The notes beneath the pieces are model-generated. The model saw nothing but the letters and a program-made list of their open reading frames with translations. It did not search any database and was not told where the DNA came from. A stretch of DNA of 13,300 nt from Pseudofrankia asymbiotica. GTDB lineage: Bacteria > Actinomycetota > Actinomycetes > Frankiales > Frankiaceae. A program made the position numbers and the translations under genes. Shown here piece after piece: positions 1 to 6,499 of the stretch. Location: the NCBI RefSeq assembly GCF_001983105.1, contig NZ_MOMC01000006.1, positions 31,178 to 44,477 of the forward strand, given 5' to 3'. Position 1 is the first letter of the stretch. Each line of letters starts with the position of its first letter.

Positions 1-405
1 CGGGCCAAGGCGGGCAAGGACAGCCTCGACGGCTTCGTCGTCAACGGGCCGTTGTTCGTCACCGTCGGGCGCACGGAGGAGGAGATGGCCGCGGCCGTCT
101 TCGGGACGAAGAAGCGCATCGCGTTCTACGGTTCCACGCCCTCCTACCGGGCGGTACTGGAGGCGCATGGCTGGGGCGAGGCGCAGGACGAGCTCAACAC
201 CCTGTCGAAGCAGGGCCGCTGGGACGAGATGGCGGACGTGATCACCGACGAGATGCTGTACGAGTTCTCCGTCGTCGGGACGCCCGCGGAGGTCGGGCCG
301 AAGCTGGTCGAGAAGGTCGGCAAGACCTACCAGCGCATCACGCTGTACAGCCCCTACGACGCGGACCCCTCGCTGTGGACCGAACTGCTCGCGGCCGCGA
401 GGTAG
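1..405 (+). CDS. LLM-class F420-dependent oxidoreductase, C-terminal part (partial)
   Basis: The reading frame is open from base 1 to a TAG at 403-405, giving 134 residues; the start lies upstream of the window. The piece matches the C-terminal third of the complete oxidoreductase at 11474-12532. Shared blocks include IAFYGSTP, HGWG, LSKQ, RW-EMA, PAE and RITL. This identifies it as a luciferase-like monooxygenase (LLM) family enzyme of the kind that uses reduced coenzyme F420 for hydride transfer in a TIM barrel. I believe this is the MSMEG_2256-like subfamily, from the IAFYGSTP-YR block. The substrate cannot be read from the sequence. This copy ends about 20 residues earlier than its paralogue, after LLAAAR. 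Family confidence is high; F420 dependence rests on family knowledge. Confidence 0.9.
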   Translation, partial: RAKAGKDSLDGFVVNGPLFVTVGRTEEEMAAAVFGTKKRIAFYGSTPSYRAVLEAHGWGEAQDELNTLSKQGRWDEMADVITDEMLYEFSVVGTPAEVGPKLVEKVGKTYQRITLYSPYDADPSLWTELLAAAR

Positions 406-453
406 CCCCATCAGCGCACTCGGGCAACCCGCTTCACGGGAGCGGTGCCGTGG

Positions 454-493
454 CCGCGCGCCGCCGCCGCGCGCCGCCGCCGCGCGCGGCGGC
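454..493. repeat. 13-bp GC tandem repeat leading into an 18-bp palindrome; possible terminator
   Basis: The unit CCGCGCGCCGCCG occurs twice in tandem (454-466 and 467-479). It runs into a perfect 18-bp palindrome at 476-493, centred on CGCGCG. It lies about 70 bases after the stop of the partial oxidoreductase and well before the peroxidase gene, so transcription termination is a plausible role. There is no T-run, which is common for actinobacterial terminators. It could equally be neutral low-complexity sequence. Confidence 0.4.
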
Positions 494-667
494 CGGGTCG
501 GACGCGTCGGATGCGTGGAGGTGGACGCGTGCCGCCGAGTGGCCCTGCCGGCCGCTGGTCACCTGTCCTTGTCCACTTCTTTGACGACGAATCACGGGCC
601 GGCAAGTAGCGTCAGGTATGCAGATATGTCAGTCTTCGGATGATTCATCAGGAGAGTTGGACCGATC

Positions 668-1204
668 ATGGGTGTGTACGACTTCAACGTGGCGACCGCT
701 GACGGCGGCTCGCGGTCACTCAGTGACTACGAGGGTCAGGCGCTGCTGATCGTCAACGTCGCGAGCAAGTGCGGCCTGACGCCGCAGTACGAGGGTCTGG
801 AGGCGCTCTACCGTGAGCTGAACGGCCGCGGCCTGGAGATCCTCGGCTTTCCCTGCAACCAGTTCATGGAGCAGGAGCCGGCGACGGACGCCGAGATCCA
901 GGAGTTCTGCAAGGCGTCCTACGACGTTACATTCCCGGTGTTCAGCAAGGTCGACGTCAACGGGCCGGACGCCACCCCGCTCTATGGTTACCTGCGTTCC
1001 GAGGCGCCAGGTGACTTCGGCCCGCAGTACGGATTCCTGTACGACTTCATCGCGAAGACCTTTCCGGACCGGGTCGGTACCGACGAGATCAAGTGGAACT
1101 TCACGAAGTTCCTCGTCGGCCGCGACGGAAAGGTGATCCGTCGCTATGAGCCGCCGGTGACCCCGGAGGAGATCCGCGCCGATCTCGACACTCTGCTCGG
1201 CTAG
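668..1204 (+). CDS. gpx: Glutathione peroxidase family protein (Cys type)
   Basis: This 178-residue protein has the usual length and motif order of the family. NVASKCG carries the peroxidatic Cys35, FPCNQF carries the catalytic Gln65, and KWNF carries Trp143 and Asn144. A further Cys81 in the EFCKASYDVTFP block matches the resolving cysteine of thioredoxin-dependent, non-animal peroxidases. It therefore probably reduces H2O2 or organic hydroperoxides with thioredoxin or mycothiol-linked donors rather than glutathione, which actinomycetes generally lack; that is inference from the family. It has no signal peptide, so it is cytoplasmic. The ATG is preceded by GGAGAG at 651-656, eleven bases upstream. 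The gene stands alone: the 260 bases upstream hold only the GC repeat and a weak TTGACG (581-586) with no convincing -10. It is convergent with the DUF72 gene. Confidence 0.95.
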   Translation: MGVYDFNVATADGGSRSLSDYEGQALLIVNVASKCGLTPQYEGLEALYRELNGRGLEILGFPCNQFMEQEPATDAEIQEFCKASYDVTFPVFSKVDVNGPDATPLYGYLRSEAPGDFGPQYGFLYDFIAKTFPDRVGTDEIKWNFTKFLVGRDGKVIRRYEPPVTPEEIRADLDTLLG

Positions 1205-1216
1205 CGTCCACCGCGT

Positions 1217-1241
1217 CGGCTGGCGTCCACCGCGCCAGCCG
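1217..1241. terminator. Hairpin between convergent genes, candidate bidirectional terminator
   Basis: A perfect 9-bp stem (1217-1225 with 1233-1241, core GGCTGGCG / CGCCAGCC) closes a 7-base loop. It starts 12 bases after the peroxidase stop. The DUF72 gene on the other strand ends at 1354, so the hairpin could stop transcription from both sides. No T-run follows. The word GCGTCCACCGCG is repeated around it (1204-1215 and 1223-1234). Confidence 0.5.
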
Positions 1242-1353
1242 GCTGCCCACCCGCCGTCGCGGCCGGCCCGCCCTCGCGGGTCGACCGTGGCGGCGGGGGC
1301 CGCGCCCGCTGCCCGCGCCCGCTGCCCGCGGCTGCCGACCGTGGTGGCGGGCA

Positions 1354-2208
1354 TCAGAACAACGTCTGGGTCTCCGCCGGGAGGAACTCCCGTGGCAGCG
1401 GGTCGAGATCGGGCACGCGGGCCCGCACGTCCGCATGGAAACGGCGGGCGAGCAACGGCGCGTCGGCGTTGTCCGGGGTGTGGATGAAGACGGTGGGTGA
1501 GCGGCCCTCGCGGAGCCACCCGGCGACGATGTCGACCCACCGTTGCCAGCCCTCGACCGTCCGGGCGGAATCGTCGCGGCCAAGGTAGCGGACGATCGGC
1601 CGGTCGGTCAGCGCGACCGGCCGGAACGGCACGCGGGGCTTCTTGCTCCAGGCGTCCCGCTCGGCGTCGCTGGCGGGAGGGCTCGCGAAGAACGTGGTGG
1701 TGTCGAAGGGGATCCATTCGGCGCCCACGGCCGCGAGCGCTTCCTCGAGAAGTCGTGCCGCGCGCGGGTCGTCGAAGAAGGCCGGGTGACGGACCTCGAC
1801 GGCGTACCGGTGGGACGTGGTGAGCTGGCCGAGGAAACGGGCGAGCAGGGAGACGTCGGCGGGTCCGAACGCCCCCGGCAACTGGATCCAGAGGGTGTGC
1901 GCCCGGGGGCCGAGCGGTTCGACGGCGTCCAGGAAGGCGCGCAGGGGCTCGTCGACGCCGGTGAGGCAGCGCTCGTGGGTGATCAGCTTGGGCAGCTTGG
2001 GCAGGAAACGGAAGCCCGGGTCGGTCTGGCGTGCCCAGGACTCGGCGGTGTCCCTGCTCGGCGTCGCGTAGAACGTCGTGTTCCCCTCGACGGCGTTACA
2101 CCAGCTGGCATAGTGCCGCAGGCGCTCGTGCGCAGGCAGAGGATGGGCAAGGAAACGTCCCTGCCACGACCTGTGGGTCCACATCGCGCAGCCGACATGT
2201 AGCCGCAT
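1354..2208 (-). CDS. DUF72 (YecE-like) family protein
   Basis: This 284-residue protein carries the family's hallmarks in order: the MRLHVGCAMWTHRSW N-terminus, VEGNTTFYATP (40-50), KLPKLITH (71-78), VEVRHPAFF (137-145), RYLGR (207-211) and FIHTPDNADAP (241-251). DUF72 proteins form a TIM-barrel-like fold of unsettled biochemical role. The ATG at 2208 is chosen because its product starts exactly at the family's N-terminal motif and has a purine-rich GAGG just upstream. A GTG at 2223 would add five residues and overlap the TGA of the upstream gene by four bases. Either start puts this gene directly behind the HTH-membrane gene, so the two are probably co-transcribed. Its 3' end faces the peroxidase gene. 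Confidence 0.92.
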   Translation of the reverse strand: MRLHVGCAMWTHRSWQGRFLAHPLPAHERLRHYASWCNAVEGNTTFYATPSRDTAESWARQTDPGFRFLPKLPKLITHERCLTGVDEPLRAFLDAVEPLGPRAHTLWIQLPGAFGPADVSLLARFLGQLTTSHRYAVEVRHPAFFDDPRAARLLEEALAAVGAEWIPFDTTTFFASPPASDAERDAWSKKPRVPFRPVALTDRPIVRYLGRDDSARTVEGWQRWVDIVAGWLREGRSPTVFIHTPDNADAPLLARRFHADVRARVPDLDPLPREFLPAETQTLF

Positions 2209-2219
2209 GCCTCGGCCTG

Positions 2220-3542
2220 TCACTCGGGCCGGGACGGGACGACGGCGTAGCCGAGTACGCGGACGCCCCAGCGCCCGAGGTCGGCTTCGGTGAGGCCGCT
2301 GAGCTGACCGGCCGACCGGAGAAAGGGGAGGACCTTCGCCTCGTCCACAAGGATGGCGTAGACGCGGGTCGTGATTCCCTCGTATCCGCCGTAGCCCAGG
2401 CTGTACGGCTGGACGGTGAAGCAGTTCTGGTCGCTCGGCACCAGCTCGTCGCCGGGATAGAACCGGCCGTTGCCCGGATTGTGGGCGGCGGTCGAGTCGG
2501 TCGACGCGGGGTCGGCCCAGGCGGCCACGACCAGCCGCCAACCGTCTGGCACCGGACCGCTGAGCCGACCACCGACAGCCAGCGACGGATGCCAGGACGG
2601 ATAGTAGGTGTAACGCATCTCGGTGGGCCGGATACCGGCCGCCTCGGCGTCAGGCTGTGCCACGACGTCTGCCTGGGTCTGCAACGGCAGGAGATAGCAG
2701 CCCCGGGGCGCGGGCACGGCCTCATCAAGTGCCGGGATCATGTCGGCGCGCGGCGGGCCCGGGCCGCCGACCGGGCCGGCACCACCGGGACCGCCCGGGG
2801 GCTGGCCGCCGGGTCCGCCTCCCGGCCCGCCGCCTCCGGGCGGCCTCGGGTCGACGGGTGCGCCTGGTCGCGCTGAGGCCGTCGGGACGTCCGATCGCGT
2901 GCTCACCCCATCGTCGCCGCGCACCGCGAAGAAGGTGACCAGAGTCGCGATGGTGCTCGCCACCAGCGCAGCGCCGGCCGCCAGGGAGACCATCCGCCAA
3001 GGAACGGCCCATGACCGTTCCGGCCGCGTTGGCCGCGCCGCGTCCCCGCCCGTCGCGGCGTCGGCCCGGCGGCCGCTTCGCGCGGTTGCGCCCGGATTCC
3101 TGGGCGCGTTCGCGCTCGTGCCCGCCTCGGTGGCCGCGGCCATGCTCGAAGCGGCGTCCGCGTGCGCCGCCAGGCCCGCGTCCGCGTCGGAGCCGGCGTC
3201 CTCGAGGCGGGAATCGAGTTCGGTTTCGGGGCTGTCGTCGTCGGCGGCGGCGCCCGAGAGCCGGTCGGGTCGCGCCGGTCGTGAGCGGACCCGCCGCCAG
3301 GCCGAGAGCCACGCGTCCCGCCGGCGCGGGTCGTAGGCCTCCACGATCAGGGTGAGGGTCTTGGCGGTCAGCCGCCTGCGCCCGTTGCGCAGGTCGTTGA
3401 CCGTCGTCTTGGACAGCCCGGTCCGTCGCTCCACGGCACGGTCGTAGGAGTCGCCGAGCAGGGCGAGCATGGCGACTCGCAGTTCGTCCTCGGTCGAGAC
3501 CGAAGCGGGGTCCGGCACCGGCTCCATCCCCGGCTCCGTCAT
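2220..3542 (-). CDS. Membrane-anchored helix-turn-helix protein with extracytoplasmic C-terminal domain
   Basis: A 440-residue protein with four parts. Residues about 17-85 form an XRE-like helix-turn-helix (core TGLSKTTVNDLRNGRRRLTAK). Residues 90-180 are an Ala/Asp-rich, probably disordered linker. Residues about 184-207 form a single membrane helix, preceded by WRM and followed by RGDD. Residues 229-264 are an almost pure Gly/Pro stalk, followed by a folded-looking domain to residue 440 with two cysteines (282 and 374) that could form a disulphide. The basic N-terminal half suggests HTH inside and C-terminal domain outside, as in a one-step membrane sensor or regulator; that role is inferred. 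The ATG at 3542 has a clear AAGGAG nine bases upstream. The open frame continues to 3950, but that extension is Arg/Pro-rich and looks non-coding. The C-terminal domain was not recognised. Confidence 0.85.
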   Translation of the reverse strand: MTEPGMEPVPDPASVSTEDELRVAMLALLGDSYDRAVERRTGLSKTTVNDLRNGRRRLTAKTLTLIVEAYDPRRRDAWLSAWRRVRSRPARPDRLSGAAADDDSPETELDSRLEDAGSDADAGLAAHADAASSMAAATEAGTSANAPRNPGATARSGRRADAATGGDAARPTRPERSWAVPWRMVSLAAGAALVASTIATLVTFFAVRGDDGVSTRSDVPTASARPGAPVDPRPPGGGGPGGGPGGQPPGGPGGAGPVGGPGPPRADMIPALDEAVPAPRGCYLLPLQTQADVVAQPDAEAAGIRPTEMRYTYYPSWHPSLAVGGRLSGPVPDGWRLVVAAWADPASTDSTAAHNPGNGRFYPGDELVPSDQNCFTVQPYSLGYGGYEGITTRVYAILVDEAKVLPFLRSAGQLSGLTEADLGRWGVRVLGYAVVPSRPE

Positions 3543-3551
3543 CAGGTCGCG

Positions 3552-3557
3552 CTCCTT
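3552..3557 (-). promoter_or_regulatory. Shine-Dalgarno that fixes the start of the HTH-membrane gene
   Basis: On the minus strand this reads AAGGAG, nine bases before the ATG at 3542-3540. It is the best ribosome site in the region and decides against the 136-codon upstream extension of the same frame. Confidence 0.8.
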
Positions 3558-3785
3558 CACGTCAGGTGCGACGGGCGAGCCCTCGGCGGGCGTCGTCGCG
3601 CGCCTGCCGGGCCGGTCACCGTGCGTGCGCCAGACCGGCACAGGGAATGCCTGTCGGGGTAATTCTTCCAGCCCCGGCCGGCGAAACAGGACGGGACGGG
3701 ACAGCCAGGACGCCGTGTCGCCCAGAGAGGCGTTGCTGCGGCGCGCCGGGCGATAACCTCGGCTCGCGGCACGGGGGGCCGGCGG

Positions 3786-3832
3786 TGGCCGGTCACCGCC
3801 CCCGGAGATCTGCCGGGGGCGGTGACCGGCCA
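3786..3832. repeat. Perfect 20-bp inverted repeat with 7-base loop
   Basis: Bases 3786-3805 are the exact reverse complement of 3813-3832, around the loop AGATCTG. The stem is about 85% G+C and would be very stable as RNA. It lies 78 bases upstream of the GTG at 3910 and 244 bases upstream of the opposite gene, so it is not at the 3' end of any gene I can see. It may be a leader hairpin or attenuator of the plus-strand gene, an operator, or a terminator that insulates the divergent promoters. No T-run follows on either side. Confidence 0.75.
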
Positions 3833-3909
3833 TGCCAGACCACCGCGCCAGGCGGCCGCCCGCCGGGCGACCGGGCCAGGTCGGTAGGCCGACCCGGCTG
3901 GGAGGCCTC

Positions 3910-4617
3910 GTGAACCAGAACACCAGTGTCGACGACAGCTTCGTCCGCACTCGCGCCGCCCTGCACGCCGTCGCCGAACACGTGCTGGCCGCCGCGCGTT
4001 ACCGTGCCACCGGCCGTATCGGCCTGACCGTCGCTCCGGGCGGGTTCGGGACTCCGCCGTTCGGCGACGAGGGCAGGACCATCGCTGTCGACGGCACGGA
4101 CCTGGTCGTCAGCGTGGGCCTGGGCGACGGGACGCCCGGCGCCGAGGTGACGCGGGCTCCGCTGCGCACGTTGGCGGCCGCCGCGGCGCTCGCCGGGCTG
4201 CCCGCGCCCGGGGGGCCCGCCGAGATCTACCGTCTGAACACACCCTGCGACCCGGATGCCCCGCTGGCCGTCGACGCCGGCGCGGCCCGCCGGATCGGTG
4301 ACTGGTACGCGCTCGGGGACGCGGCGCTGCGGCGCTGGCGGACCGAGATCCCCGACGACGAGCCGACCGCCGTCACACTGTGGCCCGAGCACGCCGACGT
4401 CGCCATCCGCGCCGCGGACATCAACTACGGCGCCTCACCGGGCGACGAGTACCTCGCGCGGCCCTACCTCTACGTCGGCCCGCCGGCGCCACCGCCGGCC
4501 TCGCCGGAAGGGTTCTGGAACGCGCCCTTCGGGGCATACCTCACCTGGGACAAGGTCCACTCGGTGGCCGACGCCGTCGACTTCTTCCGCCAGGGCCGTC
4601 GGCTCGTCCGCGGCTGA
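3910..4617 (+). CDS. Uncharacterised protein
   Basis: I do not recognise this 235-residue protein. It is soluble-looking, without a signal peptide or membrane helix. Recognisable blocks are an N-terminal helical stretch (TRAALHAVAEHVLAAARY, 14-31), a Gly-rich strand region (41-75), TLWPEHADVAI (156-166), NYGASPGDEY (172-181), PYLYVG (185-190) and FWNAPFGAYL (202-211). The WPEH, NYGASPGDE and WNAPFG blocks look like conserved cores of an actinobacterial family. The GTG at 3910 is preferred over the ATG at 3832: GGAGG sits four bases before it, and the extra 26 upstream residues are Arg/Pro-rich and lie partly in the hairpin arm. A palindromic terminator candidate follows two bases after the stop. 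Confidence 0.82.
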   Translation: MNQNTSVDDSFVRTRAALHAVAEHVLAAARYRATGRIGLTVAPGGFGTPPFGDEGRTIAVDGTDLVVSVGLGDGTPGAEVTRAPLRTLAAAAALAGLPAPGGPAEIYRLNTPCDPDAPLAVDAGAARRIGDWYALGDAALRRWRTEIPDDEPTAVTLWPEHADVAIRAADINYGASPGDEYLARPYLYVGPPAPPPASPEGFWNAPFGAYLTWDKVHSVADAVDFFRQGRRLVRG

Positions 4618-4618
4618 G

Positions 4619-4644
4619 GGCCACTCTCTGATCAGGGAGTGGCC
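4619..4644. terminator. Palindromic bidirectional terminator candidate
   Basis: The 26 bases are a near-perfect palindrome (13-base arms with one G-T wobble, GGCCACTC at one end and GAGTGGCC at the other). It begins two bases after the stop of the plus-strand gene and about 25 bases beyond the 3' end of the minus-strand tRNA. This is the right place to end both transcripts. Confidence 0.7.
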
Positions 4645-4669
4645 AGAGGCGCCGCAGCGCAGGGGTTTG

Positions 4670-4742
4670 TGCGCCCGGCAGGGATCGAACCTGCGACCCA
4701 GTGCTTAGAAGGCACTCGCTCTATCCGCTGAGCTACGGGCGC
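4670..4742 (-). tRNA. tRNA-Arg (anticodon TCT)
   Basis: The minus strand folds as a 73-base tRNA. The acceptor stem is GCGCCCG/CGGGCGC with discriminator A. The D-arm stem is GCTC/GAGC. The anticodon arm AGTGC-CTTCTAA-GCACT has anticodon TCT. The variable loop is GGGTC, and the T-arm is GCAGG-TTCGATC-CCTGC. It should read AGA (and probably AGG by wobble), which are rare codons at this GC content. CCA is not encoded, so it must be added after transcription. The palindrome at 4619-4644 is its likely terminator. Confidence 0.97.
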
Positions 4743-5013
4743 TCGTCCTCCATTGTGCGGCCTGGTGTTGGCCGCACGGTGGGACGAGGCGGCCCGCGTC
4801 GTCGACAGCGCGGCGTACCCGGCCGCTGAGGCACGGTCGTGACGGCTGCCGGGAAGGACGAAGGCGGTCAGAGCGGCAGCTCCGATCTCCCTCGCGCGGG
4901 CCACGCCGATAATGCCCGTACCGGGAGCCTTTCGCCACAGGCTAAAGGTCCCGACGCGCCGTCGGTGGGCGATATCGGTCGCCACGCGGCGCTTCGCCGC
5001 GTCGTGGACCTCG

Positions 5014-5053
5014 GCTCGGCGCGGCTGCTCGACGCTCGGCGCGGCTGCTCGAC
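5014..5053. repeat. Perfect 20-bp tandem duplication
   Basis: The unit beginning GCTCGGCGCGGCTGC and ending TCGAC is repeated exactly, head to tail (5014-5033 and 5034-5053). It lies in non-coding sequence. The lack of any difference between copies suggests a recent slippage event or a constrained site. Confidence 0.8.
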
Positions 5054-5140
5054 CGCGTCAGGGTGTTCGGTCCCGTTCCTGGGGGCGGCCAAAGCCTGAC
5101 CCGCCGAACCGCCGGCTTCCGTCGACGACTCGTGACACGC

Positions 5141-5181
5141 CGCGGTGGATCCTCCGCCTGAAATGCGGAGGATCCACCGCG
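5141..5181. terminator. Perfect 17-bp hairpin, candidate terminator of the aldo/keto reductase
   Basis: Bases 5141-5157 pair perfectly with 5165-5181 around a 7-base loop, CTGAAAT. It begins 47 bases past the stop of the minus-strand aldo/keto reductase gene and there is no gene on its other side. Termination of that gene is therefore the simplest role. There is no T-run. Confidence 0.6.
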
Positions 5182-5227
5182 ACGGAGCCCGTGCCAGGGC
5201 GGCGGAGCCCATGTCAGCGGCGCCGTG

Positions 5228-6109
5228 TCAACGGCCGGCGGCCTCCAGCGCCGCGAACTCGTCGTCGGTGAGGGTGAGGCCGGCCGCGGCGACGTTCTCC
5301 TCGAGGTGGTCGACGGACTTGGTGCCAGGAATCGGAAGCATCACCGGCGAGCGGCGCAGCAGCCAGGCGAGGGCGAGCTGGGCGGGCGTCGCGCCGTGGG
5401 CCGCCGCGGCGGCGTCCAGCGGGCCGCCCGGCCGGGCGAGCGTGCCGGTGCCGACCGGGAACCACGGGATGAAGCCGAGCCCCTCCCGCTCCGAGTAGTC
5501 GAGGACGTCCTCGGAGGCACGGTCGGCCAGGTTGTAGCGGTTCTGCACGCTCACGATGTCGACGATCGTGCGGGCGTGCGCGAGCTGGTCGACGCTCACC
5601 TCGGACAGGCCGATGTGGCGGATCTTCCCCTCCTGCTGCATCGCCTTCAGCTCGCCGAGGGAGTCCTCGGCCGGGGTCCCCGGGTCGATCCGGTGCAGCT
5701 GGAACAGATCGATGCGCTCCAGCTTCAGGCGGCGCAGCGACATCTCCACCTCCTGGCGCAGGTACGCGGGCCGGCCGACCGGGTCCCACGCGTCAGGACC
5801 TGTCCTGACGAGGCCGGCCTTGGTGGCGATCACCAGGTCGTCCGGGTACGGATAGAGCGCCTCGGCGATCAGCTCCTCGCTCACATACGGCCCGTACGAG
5901 TCCGCCGTGTCGATGAAGTTCACACCCAGCTCGACGGCGTGCCGCAGCACCCGGATCGCACCGTCCGGGTCGGCTGGCGGGCCCCATACCCCGGGCCCGG
6001 TGATCTGCATGGCGCCGTAGCCGAGCCGGCGTACCGGCAGGTCACCGCCGATCGTGAAGGTCCCGCTGGCGCTGGCCGTCGGCTGTGCCGTGCCCGTCGC
6101 ACTCGACAT
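5228..6109 (-). CDS. Aldo/keto reductase family oxidoreductase
   Basis: This 293-residue protein has the family's usual TIM-barrel length. The catalytic tetrad is visible: Asp67 and Tyr72 in [10 protein letters not shown], Lys97 in VIATKAG, and His139 in LFQLHRID. The cofactor-binding end is marked by [16 protein letters not shown] (260-275), as expected for an NADPH-dependent enzyme. [16 protein letters not shown] (29-43) places it with the YajO/YhdN-like bacterial group that reduces carbonyl compounds. The physiological substrate is unknown. The ATG at 6109 has GAGGAG six bases upstream; the open frame continues to 6301, but that extension lacks family sequence. It is divergent from the SSB gene, with 390 bases between them, and is followed by a strong hairpin. 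Confidence 0.95.
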   Translation of the reverse strand: MSSATGTAQPTASASGTFTIGGDLPVRRLGYGAMQITGPGVWGPPADPDGAIRVLRHAVELGVNFIDTADSYGPYVSEELIAEALYPYPDDLVIATKAGLVRTGPDAWDPVGRPAYLRQEVEMSLRRLKLERIDLFQLHRIDPGTPAEDSLGELKAMQQEGKIRHIGLSEVSVDQLAHARTIVDIVSVQNRYNLADRASEDVLDYSEREGLGFIPWFPVGTGTLARPGGPLDAAAAAHGATPAQLALAWLLRRSPVMLPIPGTKSVDHLEENVAAAGLTLTDDEFAALEAAGR

Positions 6110-6215
6110 GTTCGTCTCCTCGTCGTTCCTGTAGGTCGTGCCCCGCGGCCTCCCGGTCGGCTCGCGCCACCCACCGACGTCGGCCAGTTCCCGCCTGGCC
6201 GCTGCCCGCGGCCCT

Positions 6216-6247
6216 TCACTGGTCCTTGTTCTCACTGGTCCCTGTTC
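6216..6247. repeat. Tandem 16-bp direct repeat in divergent promoter region
   Basis: TCACTGGTCCTTGTTC (6216-6231) is followed at once by TCACTGGTCCCTGTTC (6232-6247), with one mismatch in 16. A 16-bp period is about one and a half helical turns. Tandem sites of this kind between divergent genes can be regulator operators, but no known consensus was recognised. Confidence 0.6.
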
Positions 6248-6326
6248 CCGGCGGCCCGTCGCTGGCAACCGCGCCCCAGCGGGCAGTGTTCCCAGCCCCA
6301 CAAGATCGTTCGCGAGCTTCGGCCCA

Positions 6327-6357
6327 GCCTGTGGACGGGGCGCCGTCGTCCACAGGC
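6327..6357. promoter_or_regulatory. 11-bp inverted repeat with DnaA-box-like arms
   Basis: GCCTGTGGACG (6327-6337) is exactly complementary to CGTCCACAGGC (6347-6357), with nine bases between. Each arm contains TCCACA or its complement. The right arm read as TCGTCCACA differs at one base from the high-GC actinobacterial DnaA box TTGTCCACA. It lies about 145 bases upstream of the SSB gene. It may be a DnaA-bound operator, another protein's site or an RNA hairpin; two imperfect boxes are thin evidence. Confidence 0.4.
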
Positions 6358-6499
6358 AGCGCCGGCGTGCTTCTCACCTCGGTGGCCGGCGGTGATCCTG
6401 ATGGTGCCGCCGGCGACCGCCGGCCGGCACCCCCGACCTTCGTCAGCGCACGTCAGCCGCTCCCATCGGCCCAGCGGACCCATGCCCCGGAAGGCCAGC

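Larger units (their letters stand above)
3543..3909. other. Divergent intergenic region
   Basis: These 367 bases separate two divergently transcribed genes, so both promoters should lie here. Several frames are open, but their translations are Arg/Pro/Gly-rich without motifs, and I see no gene. The strongest structure is the long hairpin at 3786-3832. A short GACGG/GGACGG repetition lies near 3690-3702. No clear -10/-35 pair could be named on either strand. Confidence 0.6.
4743..5227. other. Gene-poor intergenic region
   Basis: I see no convincing gene in these 485 bases. Short open frames exist on both strands, but none has a ribosome site, a motif or a plausible protein composition. The region holds an 8-bp hairpin close to the tRNA 5' side (GTGCGGCC 4755-4762 with GGCCGCAC 4770-4777), an imperfect hairpin near 4982-5008, a 20-bp tandem duplication (5014-5053) and a perfect 17-bp hairpin (5141-5181). 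The tRNA promoter should lie at its left end, but no good -35/-10 pair is visible. Confidence 0.6.
6110..6499. other. Divergent intergenic region with several repeats
   Basis: These 390 bases lie between the aldo/keto reductase and SSB starts and must contain both promoters. No gene is seen. The plus-strand frame of the SSB is open throughout, but its translation upstream of 6482 is Arg/Pro-rich. Structures present are CGGCCAG/CTGGCCG (6181-6187 and 6195-6201), a tandem 16-bp repeat (6216-6247), an 11-bp inverted repeat (6327-6357), and a hairpin with one bulged base at 6404-6430 in the likely SSB leader. Confidence 0.6.

Noticed and set aside
569..577. Single DnaA-box-like word TTGTCCACT upstream of the peroxidase gene
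   Set aside because: It is one imperfect copy without a partner or clustering, so it is expected by chance at this length.
3557..3913. Open frames of 79 to 115 codons on both strands between the divergent genes
   Set aside because: Their compositions are Arg/Pro/Ala-rich, they lack ribosome sites and motifs, and they overlap the long hairpin.
4670..4742. tRNA-Arg as an integration site for a mobile element
   Set aside because: There is no integrase, no direct repeat of the tRNA 3' end was seen nearby, and the flanking genes look chromosomal.
4256..4985. Open frames crossing the tRNA whose translations contain CARQGSNLRPSA (plus strand) and VAQRIER / VAGSIPAGRT (minus strand)
   Set aside because: These are the well-known spurious translations of tRNA genes and their flanks; the tRNA itself explains them.
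5225..6499. 425-codon upstream extension of the SSB frame
   Set aside because: It runs antisense through the aldo/keto reductase and has no SSB-family sequence. The ribosome site at 6489-6494 supports the start at 6500.
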